DNA of 64,000 nucleotides from Helcococcus massiliensis (GTDB lineage: Bacteria > Bacillota > Clostridia > Tissierellales > Peptoniphilaceae), in the NCBI RefSeq assembly GCF_900258485.1, contig NZ_OGVE01000002.1, positions 62,001 to 126,000 on the forward strand, in the 5' to 3' direction. Of the stretch, positions 17,186 to 26,694 are shown piece by piece. Position numbers and translations under genes: made by a program. The notes below the pieces were generated by a model, which was given only the letters and a program-made list of their open reading frames with translations, did not search any database and was not told where the DNA came from. Within the stretch, counting starts at the first letter, position 1, and every line of letters starts with the position of its first letter.

Positions 17186-20100
17186 TTATTTTATTCTTTT
17201 ATCAGTAAATACATATGCTCCTGCTGAAGCAAGTGTGATAAATACTGGTAAGAATATTGATATATCAGAAGTCTTTGGACTTACCTTTTGATTTTTAGCT
17301 TTTTCGGAAGGTTTTTGACCCTTAGTTTGATTGCCGTCTAAAGGTTTTTGGTCATTTCCTGGCTTCTTATCGGTTGATGGACTTGTTGCGTCAGCTTTTT
17401 CTACAACTAGTGCAACATGAACTGTACCAGCTTTTGTTGTTTTTCCTTCTTCAAATGTAATTTCTAAATCATGTCTTCCAACTTCTAATTTTTCTATATC
17501 TTCTTTTGCTAGATGAACTATAGTTGAACCTTCTGAAGTTTTTACTGTTATTTCTTTACTATTTAATTTAACAGTTACTTTTGTACCAAATTCAGGATTT
17601 AGTCTAATTTGAATATCTTTAGCTTTTCCTTCAATCCATTTGAATTCAAGATTTTCAATTATCTTATCTTCACTGTTTAGAATAGCTAAATCAGCTTTAT
17701 CTTCTGATGTTTCACCCGGTTCTGGTGTTTCTCCTGGCTCTGGTGTTTCACCTGGTTCCGGTGTTTCACCTGGTTGATCAGTTGATTTGCTGCCATATTC
17801 AACAACTTGTGTTGTTGGAGCTTCTTCCTTAACATCTAAAATTTCTCTATTTACTTCTACACCATTACGTGTTGTAAGTTTAACTTTAGATGTTTTTAGT
17901 CCAACTTTACCTTCTACTAAAATATTTTCAACACCTTCATCTAATTCAGGATTTTCAACTTTTTCAGTTTCAAATGGTATCTCTTCAGTTTCTTCAACTT
18001 CTTTTGTAACAGGCATATAGATTTTGGCTATTACTGGATCATGGTCAGATGCTCTTCCATGTTCTTCCATAAATAGAGCATTTATATGAACCATATCAAA
18101 TTTCACATAATCAACTATTCCATTATTTACTAGTATATGGTCTAGGGTTTGAGCATTACCATTGAAGAAGTATGAGAACCTGTCATTTTCATCATGGTTT
18201 TCTACTAGGTTTGTTAAAATATCTCCCTTAAGAGCCTTTAATGGTTTTGAGAATTCAAAATCATTTAAGTCTCCTGCTACAACTAAGTTTAAGTCTGGAT
18301 TTTCTTCTAATCTTTCTTGAGCATATTTGTTAATTTGTGTAGCTAAGTCTACTCTCCATGCTACTGAACCCAATACTGGTGGTTGTTGTAAACCAAATAA
18401 GGTTGTATCGCCACGTTTAGAGTTTAAGTGAACACCCAATACGGCCACTTTATTTCCTTGGTAATCAAAGTTTGCAATTAATAGGTCTCTTGTATTATTG
18501 AATCTTAAGGCATCAGTTGATTCTAAAGTTACTCTGTCTGGTCTATAGATAATACCATTTCTGATATTAGCTCCTGGAGCACCACCATTAGTACCATCTT
18601 TTTCAGGTGCTACATCCTTATATACATATTCTGGTCCACCAGCAGCTTTTATGTCATCAACTAATCTTTGACCTGACTTGCTTGCATCTACATCACCTTG
18701 TCCTGCTTGTCCATCGTTGTCTTGAACTTCAATTAAAACAAGGATATCTGGTGTTTTTAATTCATTTACAATTGTAGATGCTATTCTCTTAGATTTAGCA
18801 TCTGAAGTAGAATATTTACCAGTTCTTAAAGCTGTGTAGTTCTCTACGTTATATGAAGCTATTGTTAGCCTATCATCTCCAGATTCTAGTGTAGTAGGGT
18901 CTAATATTCTTTCACTTTCAACTATCATATCTTGAGTTATGTTATTAGTATAGATCTTTGGTTGGCTATATTCCCAATCTACAACACCAACTACCCTACC
19001 TTTTATGCTATCTCCAGCTTTTGTTATAAGTTTTGTATTCCTTCCTACATATAATGGTACTACGTTAGGATTTTGATTTTCTTGTAACATATATGCACCA
19101 AAGGCATTTAATTTTTGACTTGTGTCACCTGGAAGAGAATAAATTGTTCCATAACTTACTGGTCCTAAAACCTTAGGATCTTCAACGGCTACTAGCATAC
19201 CTTCTAATGATTCCCAGAAGTCAATAGCATCGTCATTAGGTTCAAAGGCTGTTAAACCATCGTTATCAATGTGTTTTCTTGGAACCATAGAGTCTGTTAT
19301 TAAAACTGGTTCTGGCAATTCTTCTGTACCTGTTTTTGTAATTTCAGGTTTTGTAAGTTGGGTTGTAGGTGTCATACCCTTTGATTGTGAACTTATATAT
19401 TCATCTACAACACCTGTTATATTAATCTTGTCTCCAACCTTTACACCATGGTTTTTATTATATACATATATACCATCAGATGTGTTTGGATTGTCATCTG
19501 GTTCGATATCTTGGATATAAAATCCAGTAGTTCCATTTAATTGTGTAACTACTGCATCTTCTATAGTTACCTTTTGTCCATTGTATGGTGAGAAGTGACC
19601 TTCACCTTGGATTTGACCTATTTTAGCCTTTCCATCTGGTAAGTCAGGAACTTCAACTTTTGGAGCTTCTTCTATAACATCATAATGACTTAATTCAAAT
19701 GGTTTTATTTGATAATCATTATAGTATTTGCTTAAAATACCTTCTAGATTGATTACGGCACCATTTCCTAAGATTTCAGATAATTTATCAAATCCTATAC
19801 CTGACCTATTGTCATGTCTTACATTGATTTGATTTCCAGATTCATCTATTGCTATAAATTCAACTGTACCAAAGTCGTCAGCACGTCTAAAGTTTAATAC
19901 TTTTACATTATTTATTTTTACTAATGTATCTTGTTTCTTTGTATCTATATTTGCTATATCAAGCTCACTTGCTGCTGGTATAGAATCCTTTTGTCCAAGC
20001 ACCTTGTGGTCAACAATATCTACAAGTTGTAATGAATTAGCATATTCGTCTAACTTACCAGTGATTTCTATTTCATCACCTAATTTTAAATTATTTAGAG

Positions 20101-20779
20101 TTTTATTGGAAGCACCTGGGTATACGTAAAAGCCAGCTGTTTCATCTTGGATATAGAAACCATTTCCACCCCAAGCATTTACTTTACTTATCACTACACC
20201 CTTTGTTTTATATGTACCACCTTTTTTAGAAGTTTTTAGTTCACTTAAAGTTACTTCTTTAGCTTCTACTTCAGCTTGTGTTTCATCAACTGTTTCTTCT
20301 GGCTTATCTGGAATTTCAGTAGGATCAGGTGCTGTTGCAGGGTCTGCAAGGACTATTGATTTTGTGTTTTTTAATCCTGGTTCAACAAAATAATTTTCTA
20401 ATTTACCAGTTATGGAAACAAATTTTCCTAAATTATCTGGATTATCTTTTAAATTCCATTCATCCCTAACATCACCTTTTGGTAATTGAACATTTAAAAT
20501 TTTTTCTGGATTTTTTTCATCCTTACTATCAGCTATAGCTAGGTTTGTATGTGAAAAATTTCCTTCAAATTCATAGTTAGATGTATTTATTACAGTCCCT
20601 ACTATATAACCTTTAACTGTCTTTTTTCCAGTGTTATTTTGAATAGCTTCTGCAACTGAAATTTCACCTTCAGCTTTTACAATACTATTAGCTAAAGGAA
20701 GGCCAAATCCTGAAAAAGCAATGATGAATGCTAAAGCTAAAGCAATTATCCTTTTTGAGCTGCCGTAGATTTTATTCAT
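17186..20779 (-). CDS. Wall-anchored endonuclease/exonuclease/phosphatase-family nuclease
   Basis: A 1197-residue secreted protein. It has a signal peptide (residues 1-37) and several OB-fold/YhcR-like nucleic-acid-binding segments (about 40-145, 175-260 and 385-460). The EEP nuclease domain covers about 637-922 and has ASYNVEN, E684, H784, GDLND (836-840) and SDHDPV (911-916), the expected metal and catalytic residues. A G5-like segment (about 950-996), PGETPE repeats (1003-1024) and a ~100-residue Ig/X2-like domain (1030-1128) follow. The sorting tail is SPKTSD (1167-1172), a hydrophobic span and a short positive end. The likely role is extracellular DNA/RNA degradation at the cell surface. 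It follows the 5'-nucleotidase gene, which shares the C-terminal domain. Confidence 0.88.
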   Translation of the reverse strand: MNKIYGSSKRIIALALAFIIAFSGFGLPLANSIVKAEGEISVAEAIQNNTGKKTVKGYIVGTVINTSNYEFEGNFSHTNLAIADSKDEKNPEKILNVQLPKGDVRDEWNLKDNPDNLGKFVSITGKLENYFVEPGLKNTKSIVLADPATAPDPTEIPDKPEETVDETQAEVEAKEVTLSELKTSKKGGTYKTKGVVISKVNAWGGNGFYIQDETAGFYVYPGASNKTLNNLKLGDEIEITGKLDEYANSLQLVDIVDHKVLGQKDSIPAASELDIANIDTKKQDTLVKINNVKVLNFRRADDFGTVEFIAIDESGNQINVRHDNRSGIGFDKLSEILGNGAVINLEGILSKYYNDYQIKPFELSHYDVIEEAPKVEVPDLPDGKAKIGQIQGEGHFSPYNGQKVTIEDAVVTQLNGTTGFYIQDIEPDDNPNTSDGIYVYNKNHGVKVGDKINITGVVDEYISSQSKGMTPTTQLTKPEITKTGTEELPEPVLITDSMVPRKHIDNDGLTAFEPNDDAIDFWESLEGMLVAVEDPKVLGPVSYGTIYSLPGDTSQKLNAFGAYMLQENQNPNVVPLYVGRNTKLITKAGDSIKGRVVGVVDWEYSQPKIYTNNITQDMIVESERILDPTTLESGDDRLTIASYNVENYTALRTGKYSTSDAKSKRIASTIVNELKTPDILVLIEVQDNDGQAGQGDVDASKSGQRLVDDIKAAGGPEYVYKDVAPEKDGTNGGAPGANIRNGIIYRPDRVTLESTDALRFNNTRDLLIANFDYQGNKVAVLGVHLNSKRGDTTLFGLQQPPVLGSVAWRVDLATQINKYAQERLEENPDLNLVVAGDLNDFEFSKPLKALKGDILTNLVENHDENDRFSYFFNGNAQTLDHILVNNGIVDYVKFDMVHINALFMEEHGRASDHDPVIAKIYMPVTKEVEETEEIPFETEKVENPELDEGVENILVEGKVGLKTSKVKLTTRNGVEVNREILDVKEEAPTTQVVEYGSKSTDQPGETPEPGETPEPGETPEPGETSEDKADLAILNSEDKIIENLEFKWIEGKAKDIQIRLNPEFGTKVTVKLNSKEITVKTSEGSTIVHLAKEDIEKLEVGRHDLEITFEEGKTTKAGTVHVALVVEKADATSPSTDKKPGNDQKPLDGNQTKGQKPSEKAKNQKVSPKTSDISIFLPVFITLASAGAYVFTDKRIK

Positions 20780-20797
20780 TTTGTCTCCTTAATATGT

Positions 20798-20848
20798 AAA
20801 AAAAAATAGTAAAGCCGCAAATTTACTATTGAATTTTACGGCTTTACT
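20798..20848 (-). terminator. Terminator hairpin abutting the nuclease ribosome site
   Basis: On the minus strand AGTAAAGCCG (20839-20848) pairs with CGGCTTTACT (20808-20817) and is followed by nine T residues. The tract ends only a few bases before the GGAG of the nuclease gene, leaving no room for a separate promoter, so nuclease expression probably depends on read-through. Confidence 0.8.
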
Positions 20849-20858
20849 TTTATATGTC

Positions 20859-23000
20859 TTAGTCTAACTTATCTTCTTTTTTCCCTTTTTTCAAAACAAT
20901 GAATCCACCTGTTGATACAGCTAATAAAGCTATAGGAGCTAATAAGCTTATATCACCAGTTTTTGGTGATGAACCCTTATTATCTTTAGGTTTTGCTGTC
21001 ATTTCTTTTGCAGTTTCTGCTTTTTCTACTACTAAAGAAACTTTAACTGTACCTGCTTTTGTTGTTTTACCTTCTGCAAGACTTATTTCTAAATTGTGTT
21101 TTCCTGCCTTTAATTCAGCTAAATCTTCTTTAGCTATATGAACTATTGTTGAACCTTCTGAAACTTTAACCTTTAAATCTTTTCCATTTAATTTTACAGA
21201 TAATACTTTAGTTCCAAATTCAGCATTCAATCTAATTTGAATATCTTTAGCCTTACCTTCTGTCCATTTATATTCAAGATTTTCTTTTGCTTTTCCGTTT
21301 TCATCTACAATAGCTAAATCTTTCTTTTCATCTGGGATTGGTTCTGGTGTAGGTTCACCTGGTTCTTCCTTAACTAATATGTTTGTAATTTTTACATCTT
21401 CATCTTTCAATGTAATTGGTGATAATTCTTTGATATAGTCCATTACAATTTCTGCCATACCTTCATGGACACCAACTTGGTAGGCACCTTCAAACATTGT
21501 GTATCCGTCACCACCAACTGCCATAAAGTCATTTGTTGCTAATGTATATTCAGCTTTTAGATCTATATCTTCTCCACCAATCTTGATATTTACAACATCA
21601 ATTGGTTTTCCATCTTTATCTGTTAATATGTCAAAGGTCATATTTGATACTTGAGGATAAGCTCCCTTAGGTGCTGGATATGAATCCGTGCCATGTTTTA
21701 AAGCTTCATATATCTTTTGTCCAGTAACTTTTATAACTGTAACAGTATTACCAAATGGAAGAACTGTTAAAACATCACCCTTTGTGATTTTTCCAGCTTG
21801 GATAGAATCTCTGATACCACCACCATTTGTCAATGCTACATCAGCCTTTCCAGCTTTTCTCATAGCATCAGCAATGATTGTTGATAAGTTTGTTTGTCTT
21901 GTTCTAACATTTCCACTTATACCTTCTAAGTGTACTTGTGATTCACCAACTACTTCTTTTTTAAGTGGTTCTACTTCATTTTGTAATTTAGCTATATATG
22001 CTTCTACTTCTGCATCTGGCTCAATGTTTGTCAAATCTTTACCTATGTGTGTATAGAAGTCAGCATAGTAAGAATTATTTTTATTCTTTTCTAACATTGC
22101 TTCTGTATATGTGTGGTGGAATTGGTTTTCTACAGACACTTTCTTTGTTGTCTTATCGAAAGTAAGTGTAGCTTCACCTAATAATTCTGAATATTTAGCA
22201 GCTTGTGCATAATATCCATTACCAATTTTCTTTGATCCAATAGTATGACTATGTCCGTCAAGTAATAGGTCGATACCATCTACTTGTTCAAGTACATAGG
22301 TACCTCTTTCTTCAAGTTTAGTTGATCCATCAATTCCTAAATGTGTCATACAAATAATTATATCTGCACCTAATTTTTTCAATTCTGCAACTTTTCTTTT
22401 TGCTGTTACTACTGGTGCTTCAAATTCTAACCCCTTTGTGTTTAGTGGGTTAGCCTTATATTTTGTTTCTGGTGTATCTATACCAAAAATACCTACTTTA
22501 ACACCATCAAATTCTTTGATTAGGTGATTATCAAATGGTCTCTCTCCATTTTCAGCAATAATATTTGAACCTAGGATTGGATATTTCCCACCTGCAAGTT
22601 TAATATTGCTCTTTAATACATCATAAGAGAAGTCAAATTCGTGGTTACCTAAAACTGAAGCATCTACACCTATCAAGCCCATTAAAGCAAATGTAGGTGC
22701 ACCTTTTTTCAAGTTGACTTCTACTGTACCTTGGCTTGAGTCACCGATGTCTAATAATAACTTATTACCTTCTACACTGTCATAGTAAGTTTTCATCTTA
22801 CCATAACCTATTTGAGAGTTTCTACTATTATCAAATGATATTCTACCATGAACGTCATTCATATATAGAACTTTTATCTCTACCTTGTTATCATCTGCTC
22901 CTGTTTCATTTTGAGCAAATACTCCGTGTACCGGTCCTAATACTAGAGCAAATACTAATAAAAGACTTAGTAACGCATTGAATTTTTTACTTGAATTCAT
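20859..23000 (-). CDS. Wall-anchored 5'-nucleotidase (UshA/AdsA-like)
   Basis: A 713-residue secreted metallophosphoesterase. It has a signal peptide (1-29) and a catalytic domain at about 40-280 with MNDVHG (D49, H51), IGDSSQG (D87), GNHEFD (N119, H120), MTHLG (H220) and DGHSH (H250, H252). The 5'-nucleotidase C-terminal domain (about 350-505) has NGGGIRDSI and GGDGYTMF, which form the nucleoside site. A ~100-residue Ig/X2-like domain (560-658) is closely similar to that of the adjacent nuclease. The tail is SPKTGD, a hydrophobic span and a positive end, for sortase. It should release nucleosides and phosphate from extracellular nucleotides, feeding deoD next door. Confidence 0.92.
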   Translation of the reverse strand: MNSSKKFNALLSLLLVFALVLGPVHGVFAQNETGADDNKVEIKVLYMNDVHGRISFDNSRNSQIGYGKMKTYYDSVEGNKLLLDIGDSSQGTVEVNLKKGAPTFALMGLIGVDASVLGNHEFDFSYDVLKSNIKLAGGKYPILGSNIIAENGERPFDNHLIKEFDGVKVGIFGIDTPETKYKANPLNTKGLEFEAPVVTAKRKVAELKKLGADIIICMTHLGIDGSTKLEERGTYVLEQVDGIDLLLDGHSHTIGSKKIGNGYYAQAAKYSELLGEATLTFDKTTKKVSVENQFHHTYTEAMLEKNKNNSYYADFYTHIGKDLTNIEPDAEVEAYIAKLQNEVEPLKKEVVGESQVHLEGISGNVRTRQTNLSTIIADAMRKAGKADVALTNGGGIRDSIQAGKITKGDVLTVLPFGNTVTVIKVTGQKIYEALKHGTDSYPAPKGAYPQVSNMTFDILTDKDGKPIDVVNIKIGGEDIDLKAEYTLATNDFMAVGGDGYTMFEGAYQVGVHEGMAEIVMDYIKELSPITLKDEDVKITNILVKEEPGEPTPEPIPDEKKDLAIVDENGKAKENLEYKWTEGKAKDIQIRLNAEFGTKVLSVKLNGKDLKVKVSEGSTIVHIAKEDLAELKAGKHNLEISLAEGKTTKAGTVKVSLVVEKAETAKEMTAKPKDNKGSSPKTGDISLLAPIALLAVSTGGFIVLKKGKKEDKLD

Positions 23001-23048
23001 TCAAGATCCTCCTTTAATTTTACCAAGACAATGTTGGCTTAATATATT

Positions 23049-23054
23049 ATTATA
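23049..23054 (-). promoter_or_regulatory. -10 box of the 5'-nucleotidase gene
   Basis: A perfect TATAAT on the minus strand about 50 bases before the ATG. No convincing -35 is seen. A GGAGGA ribosome site follows. Confidence 0.45.
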
Positions 23055-23098
23055 GAGGCCTAGCAGTAACTAGACCTTAATAACCTAAAATTAATATT

Positions 23099-23118
23099 AG
23101 CAATAAATGATTATTGCT
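23099..23118 (-). terminator. Hairpin terminator after deoD
   Basis: AGCAATAA/TTATTGCT forms a perfect 8-bp stem with loop ATGA, eight bases after the deoD stop. The tract after it on the minus strand is only AT-rich, while the plus strand has a strong T run, so efficiency on the minus strand is uncertain. Confidence 0.5.
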
Positions 23119-23125
23119 TTTTTTA

Positions 23126-23839
23126 TTATTCTGGAGCTATTTCTAAAGCCATTTCCATCATTTCAGTATAGGCTTTTTCTCTAACCTCTGCAGATTCAGC
23201 TTCTTCAGAGTTGTCAGAAACAGTACATATACATAGGGCTTGCTTTCCACTTTCTAAAGCTTCCATGTATAGGCCTGCAGCTTCCATTTCTATTCCTAAA
23301 CAATCATATTTTATTAGATTGTCTAAAACTTTTTGATCCCATTTTCTATAGAATTCGTCAGATGATAATACTGAACCAAAGTTCACATTAATATCTGGAT
23401 TTTCTTCTGCATATTTTGCAGATTTTAATAGTAAATCAAATGTTGCTGTAGGTGCAAAGTTTATAATGTCAAACTTTCCATGCACTACAGATGCTGGTGT
23501 ATTTGCTGATGTAGCAACAATTATATCTCTAACTTTTAAATTTGGATTTAAACCACCTGCTGTACCTACTCTTATGATTGTTTTAACATCATAAAAGTTG
23601 TAAAGCTCATGGTAATAAATCATTGCGGATGGTATACCCATACCTGATCCCATTACAGAAACTCTTTTTCCTTTATAGTATCCTGTAAATCCTAACATGC
23701 CTCTTACATCGTTGAATTGTTCAACATCTGTAAGGAAGTTATCTGCTATAAATTTAGCTCTTTTTGGGTCTCCTGGCATAAGCACTGTATTTGCTATTTG
23801 GTCTTTGCTAGTTGCCCCAATATGTGGTGTTGGTATCAT
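23126..23839 (-). CDS. deoD: Purine-nucleoside phosphorylase, DeoD type
   Basis: Hexameric PNP that phosphorolyses purine (deoxy)nucleosides to base and (deoxy)ribose-1-phosphate. The whole 237-residue sequence follows the DeoD pattern: PHIGA near the N-terminus, VLMPGDPKRA, MGSGMGIPSA, RVGTAGG, EMEAAGLY and the catalytic Asp in TVSDN. It sits upstream of the surface nucleotidase and nuclease, which together would supply its substrates. Confidence 0.95.
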   Translation of the reverse strand: MIPTPHIGATSKDQIANTVLMPGDPKRAKFIADNFLTDVEQFNDVRGMLGFTGYYKGKRVSVMGSGMGIPSAMIYYHELYNFYDVKTIIRVGTAGGLNPNLKVRDIIVATSANTPASVVHGKFDIINFAPTATFDLLLKSAKYAEENPDINVNFGSVLSSDEFYRKWDQKVLDNLIKYDCLGIEMEAAGLYMEALESGKQALCICTVSDNSEEAESAEVREKAYTEMMEMALEIAPE

Positions 23840-23919
23840 ATGTTCTCCTTTTCTTTTTATAAATTTTGACTTGAAATTATAAAAATATATTATGATATTG
23901 TTTTCATGTCATCATTTTC

Positions 23920-23928
23920 AGTATATCA
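23920..23928 (-). promoter_or_regulatory. Extended -10 element for deoD
   Basis: The minus strand reads TGATATACT (TG-A-TATACT) about 80 bases before the deoD ATG. No clear -35 is visible. Confidence 0.4.
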
Positions 23929-23971
23929 CATAAGAATTAATTATTAAATATGATAAATATTTTTAGATTAA

Positions 23972-25285
23972 TTACTCAGCTTCAAAAAATCCTTTCATCA
24001 ATTTAATCATATCGATTTGATCTTGAATTCCAGCCATTTCTCTAGCTGAATGCATGGCCAACATTGGATTACCTATATCAATATTTCTTATACCTGTATT
24101 TGTTTCTATAATGGCACCAATAGTTGATCCACCACGCATGTCAGACCTATTATGAAAATATTGTAATGATATATCATTTTCTTTAGCTATGCCTTCTAAA
24201 ACCGCCCTTCCAAATCCATCTGTAGCATAAGATTTTCTTGCAGAATCTTTTATCACAGGTCCTTGGTTTAATTTTGGTTTATTAGTAGGATCTGATTTTT
24301 CTAAATAGTTTGGATGTATAGCATGAGCTTGGTCAGCAGATATCATATATGATTCATATATTTGATTGATAAAATCTACTTCTTCATTGCCTAAAGATAA
24401 TGAAATTTTCTTTAGAACATCTCTAAACATTGCTGAAGCAGCCCCTTGAAGGGTTGAAGAACCTATTTCTTCATTGTCAAAACCAACAAAAATTTGTGTG
24501 TTGTCTGATTCTTCTGCTTGTAGTAAGGCTGTCAATCCAGCATGCATCATTCCTAAGTTATCAATCTTTCCAGATTGGAAAAATTCAGCATTATTACCAA
24601 ATATGTTGGCTGGCTCTCTGTTATATAGGAATAAATCATGGCATAAAATATCTTCTTTATTGACATCTAAATATTCTGTAATCAAATCATTTATATCAAA
24701 ATCATCACCTAAGCCTAAAATTGGAAGTAAGTGGTTTTGTGGGTTTGGTGCTTGTCCCTTTCTTTCTTCCATAGATTGCATATGGATAGCTAATGAAGGT
24801 ATGGTCAATAAATCTTCATCAACATTAAATAGCTCAACTCTTGGTTTATGAGCACTTTCGCCTTTTATAAATACTCTTCCTGCAATCGATAGAGGTCTAT
24901 CATACCAGGTATTTAGTAAAGGGCCACCATATACTTCTGTATTTAATTGTAGGTATCCTTCCTTTTTAATGGTTGGATTTTCTTTAATTTTAAAGGTAGG
25001 AGAATCTGTGTGGGCACCAACTATTCTAAATCCGGATTTTTTATCTTTTCCTACTACAAAGGCTATAACGGTTGAATTATTTACTATTAAATAATACTTG
25101 TCTCCAGACTTTAACTCCCAATTTTCTTCTAACTTTAATTCTTTAAATCCATTTTCTTCTAATCTTTCTTTTGTAGCTAGTGTTGAATGATACATTGATA
25201 CTGAATCATCCAAGTAGTCTAGTAAATCTAGTATAATTTCATCCTCTTCGCTTAATTCTATTTCTTCTAAATATTCTTTTTCCAT
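23972..25285 (-). CDS. M18 family aminopeptidase
   Basis: Zinc aminopeptidase of the aspartyl aminopeptidase (M18) family. It contains VGAHTDSPTFKIK (zinc-ligand His and Asp), FDNEEIGSS (catalytic and zinc Glu), SADQAHAIHPNY and a late HNRSDMRGGSTIG with the final ligand His region. I set the start at the ATG 25283-25285 (MEKEYLEEIE), which has a GGAGGAA site; the longer frame overlaps the upstream gene. It has 437 residues. It follows the flavoprotein gene by eight bases, so one transcript is likely. Confidence 0.92.
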   Translation of the reverse strand: MEKEYLEEIELSEEDEIILDLLDYLDDSVSMYHSTLATKERLEENGFKELKLEENWELKSGDKYYLIVNNSTVIAFVVGKDKKSGFRIVGAHTDSPTFKIKENPTIKKEGYLQLNTEVYGGPLLNTWYDRPLSIAGRVFIKGESAHKPRVELFNVDEDLLTIPSLAIHMQSMEERKGQAPNPQNHLLPILGLGDDFDINDLITEYLDVNKEDILCHDLFLYNREPANIFGNNAEFFQSGKIDNLGMMHAGLTALLQAEESDNTQIFVGFDNEEIGSSTLQGAASAMFRDVLKKISLSLGNEEVDFINQIYESYMISADQAHAIHPNYLEKSDPTNKPKLNQGPVIKDSARKSYATDGFGRAVLEGIAKENDISLQYFHNRSDMRGGSTIGAIIETNTGIRNIDIGNPMLAMHSAREMAGIQDQIDMIKLMKGFFEAE

Positions 25286-25293
25286 AATTCCTC

Positions 25294-26625
25294 CTATTTT
25301 GATGCGCTTCCTGCTATATTTAATGGATCCCATGTTGGTGCAAATCCTGGTGAATAAGGGAAGTCCATAAAGGCTAATTCTTCTACAGTAACTTCCTTGT
25401 GGATAGCTACTACAAGTGCTGTAGACCTTTCCACAGCTCCCTTTTTACCAAATATTTGTCCACCAATGATTTTTTTGGAATCTTCTAAATATATTAATTT
25501 AATATAAATATCTTCTTGGCCTTTAATGTATCCACTTTGATTTTTTGATTTAATGAAGCTTGTTTTATATGCTAAATTCATATCTTTAGCCTTGTCTTCA
25601 GTCAATCCAACTGAAGCTGCTCCATAGTCTCCTATTTTTATAGATGATGCACCCAAGGCTCCAATATATTCTTTTTGATTATTAGATACAATATTCTCCC
25701 CGACTAGTCTACCCATTTTATTCGCATAGGTAGCTAAGGCTGAATAAAAATCTTGACCTAATATTTGATGGTAAACACTAGCACAATCACCTGCTGCATA
25801 GACATTATCTATAGAAGTTTTACCAGTTTTATCTATAATGATAGCTCCATTTTTAAGTTTCTTTAGACTTTCATCCTTGATAAATGATGTATTAGGCTTA
25901 AAGCCTAGGGCTAATATAGCACAGTCTAATTTTATATTTCCTTTGTCTGTGACAATTTCTTTGGCTATACCATCTTCAGTCACAAATGATTCATAGGAAT
26001 GTTCAAATAAGAACTCTACTCCTTTTTCTTCAGCTGCCTTGATAAGCATTTGTCTAATTTCATTATCAAAAATATTTTCCATTACACTTGAATCTCTATG
26101 GACTACTTTAACTTTTTTACCAAGTTCAGCTAATTGATCAGCCATTTCTAGACCAATGAAACCAGCTCCAACTATCACTATATCTTTATAGTCATCTAGT
26201 TTTTCTAATAGCTTGTTTGCATCTCTTTCCTTGGTCATCTTAAATATATTTTTAGCATCAGATCCATCACCAAAAATATTTGGAGTAGCTCCTGTACAAA
26301 TAGCTAATTTATCATACTTAAGTGTTTTTTCTTCATTATTTTTGAGGTCGTAAACTTTTACTTTATTCTTACTAAAATCAATATCTTTCGCCTCATGGTT
26401 TAACAATACATTTATGCCTTTTGCTTCAGTTTCTTCAACTGATCTAGCATACATAATTGATGAGTCTGTAAACTGCCTTCCTACGTAATATGGAAGTCCA
26501 CAAGCTCCAAAAGATACATAATTTTCTTTTTCAATTATAGTAATGTTTGCATCTGGATTCGTCCTCTTTGCCTTATTGGCAACTGAAGCACCTGCTGCAA
26601 TACCACCGATTACTAATATATCCAT
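25294..26625 (-). CDS. CoA-disulfide reductase / NADH oxidase-like FAD-dependent oxidoreductase
   Basis: A 443-residue pyridine nucleotide-disulfide oxidoreductase. The FAD motif is at the N-terminus (VIGGIAAGASVANKA). The single redox cysteine is C42 in SFGACGLPYY, the position used by CoA-disulfide reductases and NADH oxidases. The NAD(P) motif is VIVGAGFIGLEMA, the second FAD motif is VYAAGDCA, and the C-terminal dimerisation domain is complete. It may maintain thiol redox or consume oxygen; the sequence does not decide between the two. It lies downstream of the metal-efflux ATPase. Confidence 0.85.
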   Translation of the reverse strand: MDILVIGGIAAGASVANKAKRTNPDANITIIEKENYVSFGACGLPYYVGRQFTDSSIMYARSVEETEAKGINVLLNHEAKDIDFSKNKVKVYDLKNNEEKTLKYDKLAICTGATPNIFGDGSDAKNIFKMTKERDANKLLEKLDDYKDIVIVGAGFIGLEMADQLAELGKKVKVVHRDSSVMENIFDNEIRQMLIKAAEEKGVEFLFEHSYESFVTEDGIAKEIVTDKGNIKLDCAILALGFKPNTSFIKDESLKKLKNGAIIIDKTGKTSIDNVYAAGDCASVYHQILGQDFYSALATYANKMGRLVGENIVSNNQKEYIGALGASSIKIGDYGAASVGLTEDKAKDMNLAYKTSFIKSKNQSGYIKGQEDIYIKLIYLEDSKKIIGGQIFGKKGAVERSTALVVAIHKEVTVEELAFMDFPYSPGFAPTWDPLNIAGSASK

Positions 26626-26635
26626 TTAGCCTCCT

Positions 26636-26667
26636 TATAAAAAAAGAGACAGGATAACCTGTCTCTT
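26636..26667 (-). terminator. Terminator/attenuator hairpin upstream of the flavoprotein gene
   Basis: On the minus strand AAGAGACAGG (26658-26667) and CCTGTCTCTT (26644-26653) pair perfectly around a four-base loop and run into seven T residues. The GGAGG of the flavoprotein gene follows a few bases later. The hairpin ends the ATPase transcript and may also attenuate the flavoprotein gene. Confidence 0.88.
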
Positions 26668-26694
26668 ACGAGTAATAAACAACTTATCACTTAT

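Noticed and set aside
23099-23118. Hairpin after deoD as a riboswitch or regulatory element
   Set aside because: It is a simple 8-bp stem near a stop codon, explained as a terminator.
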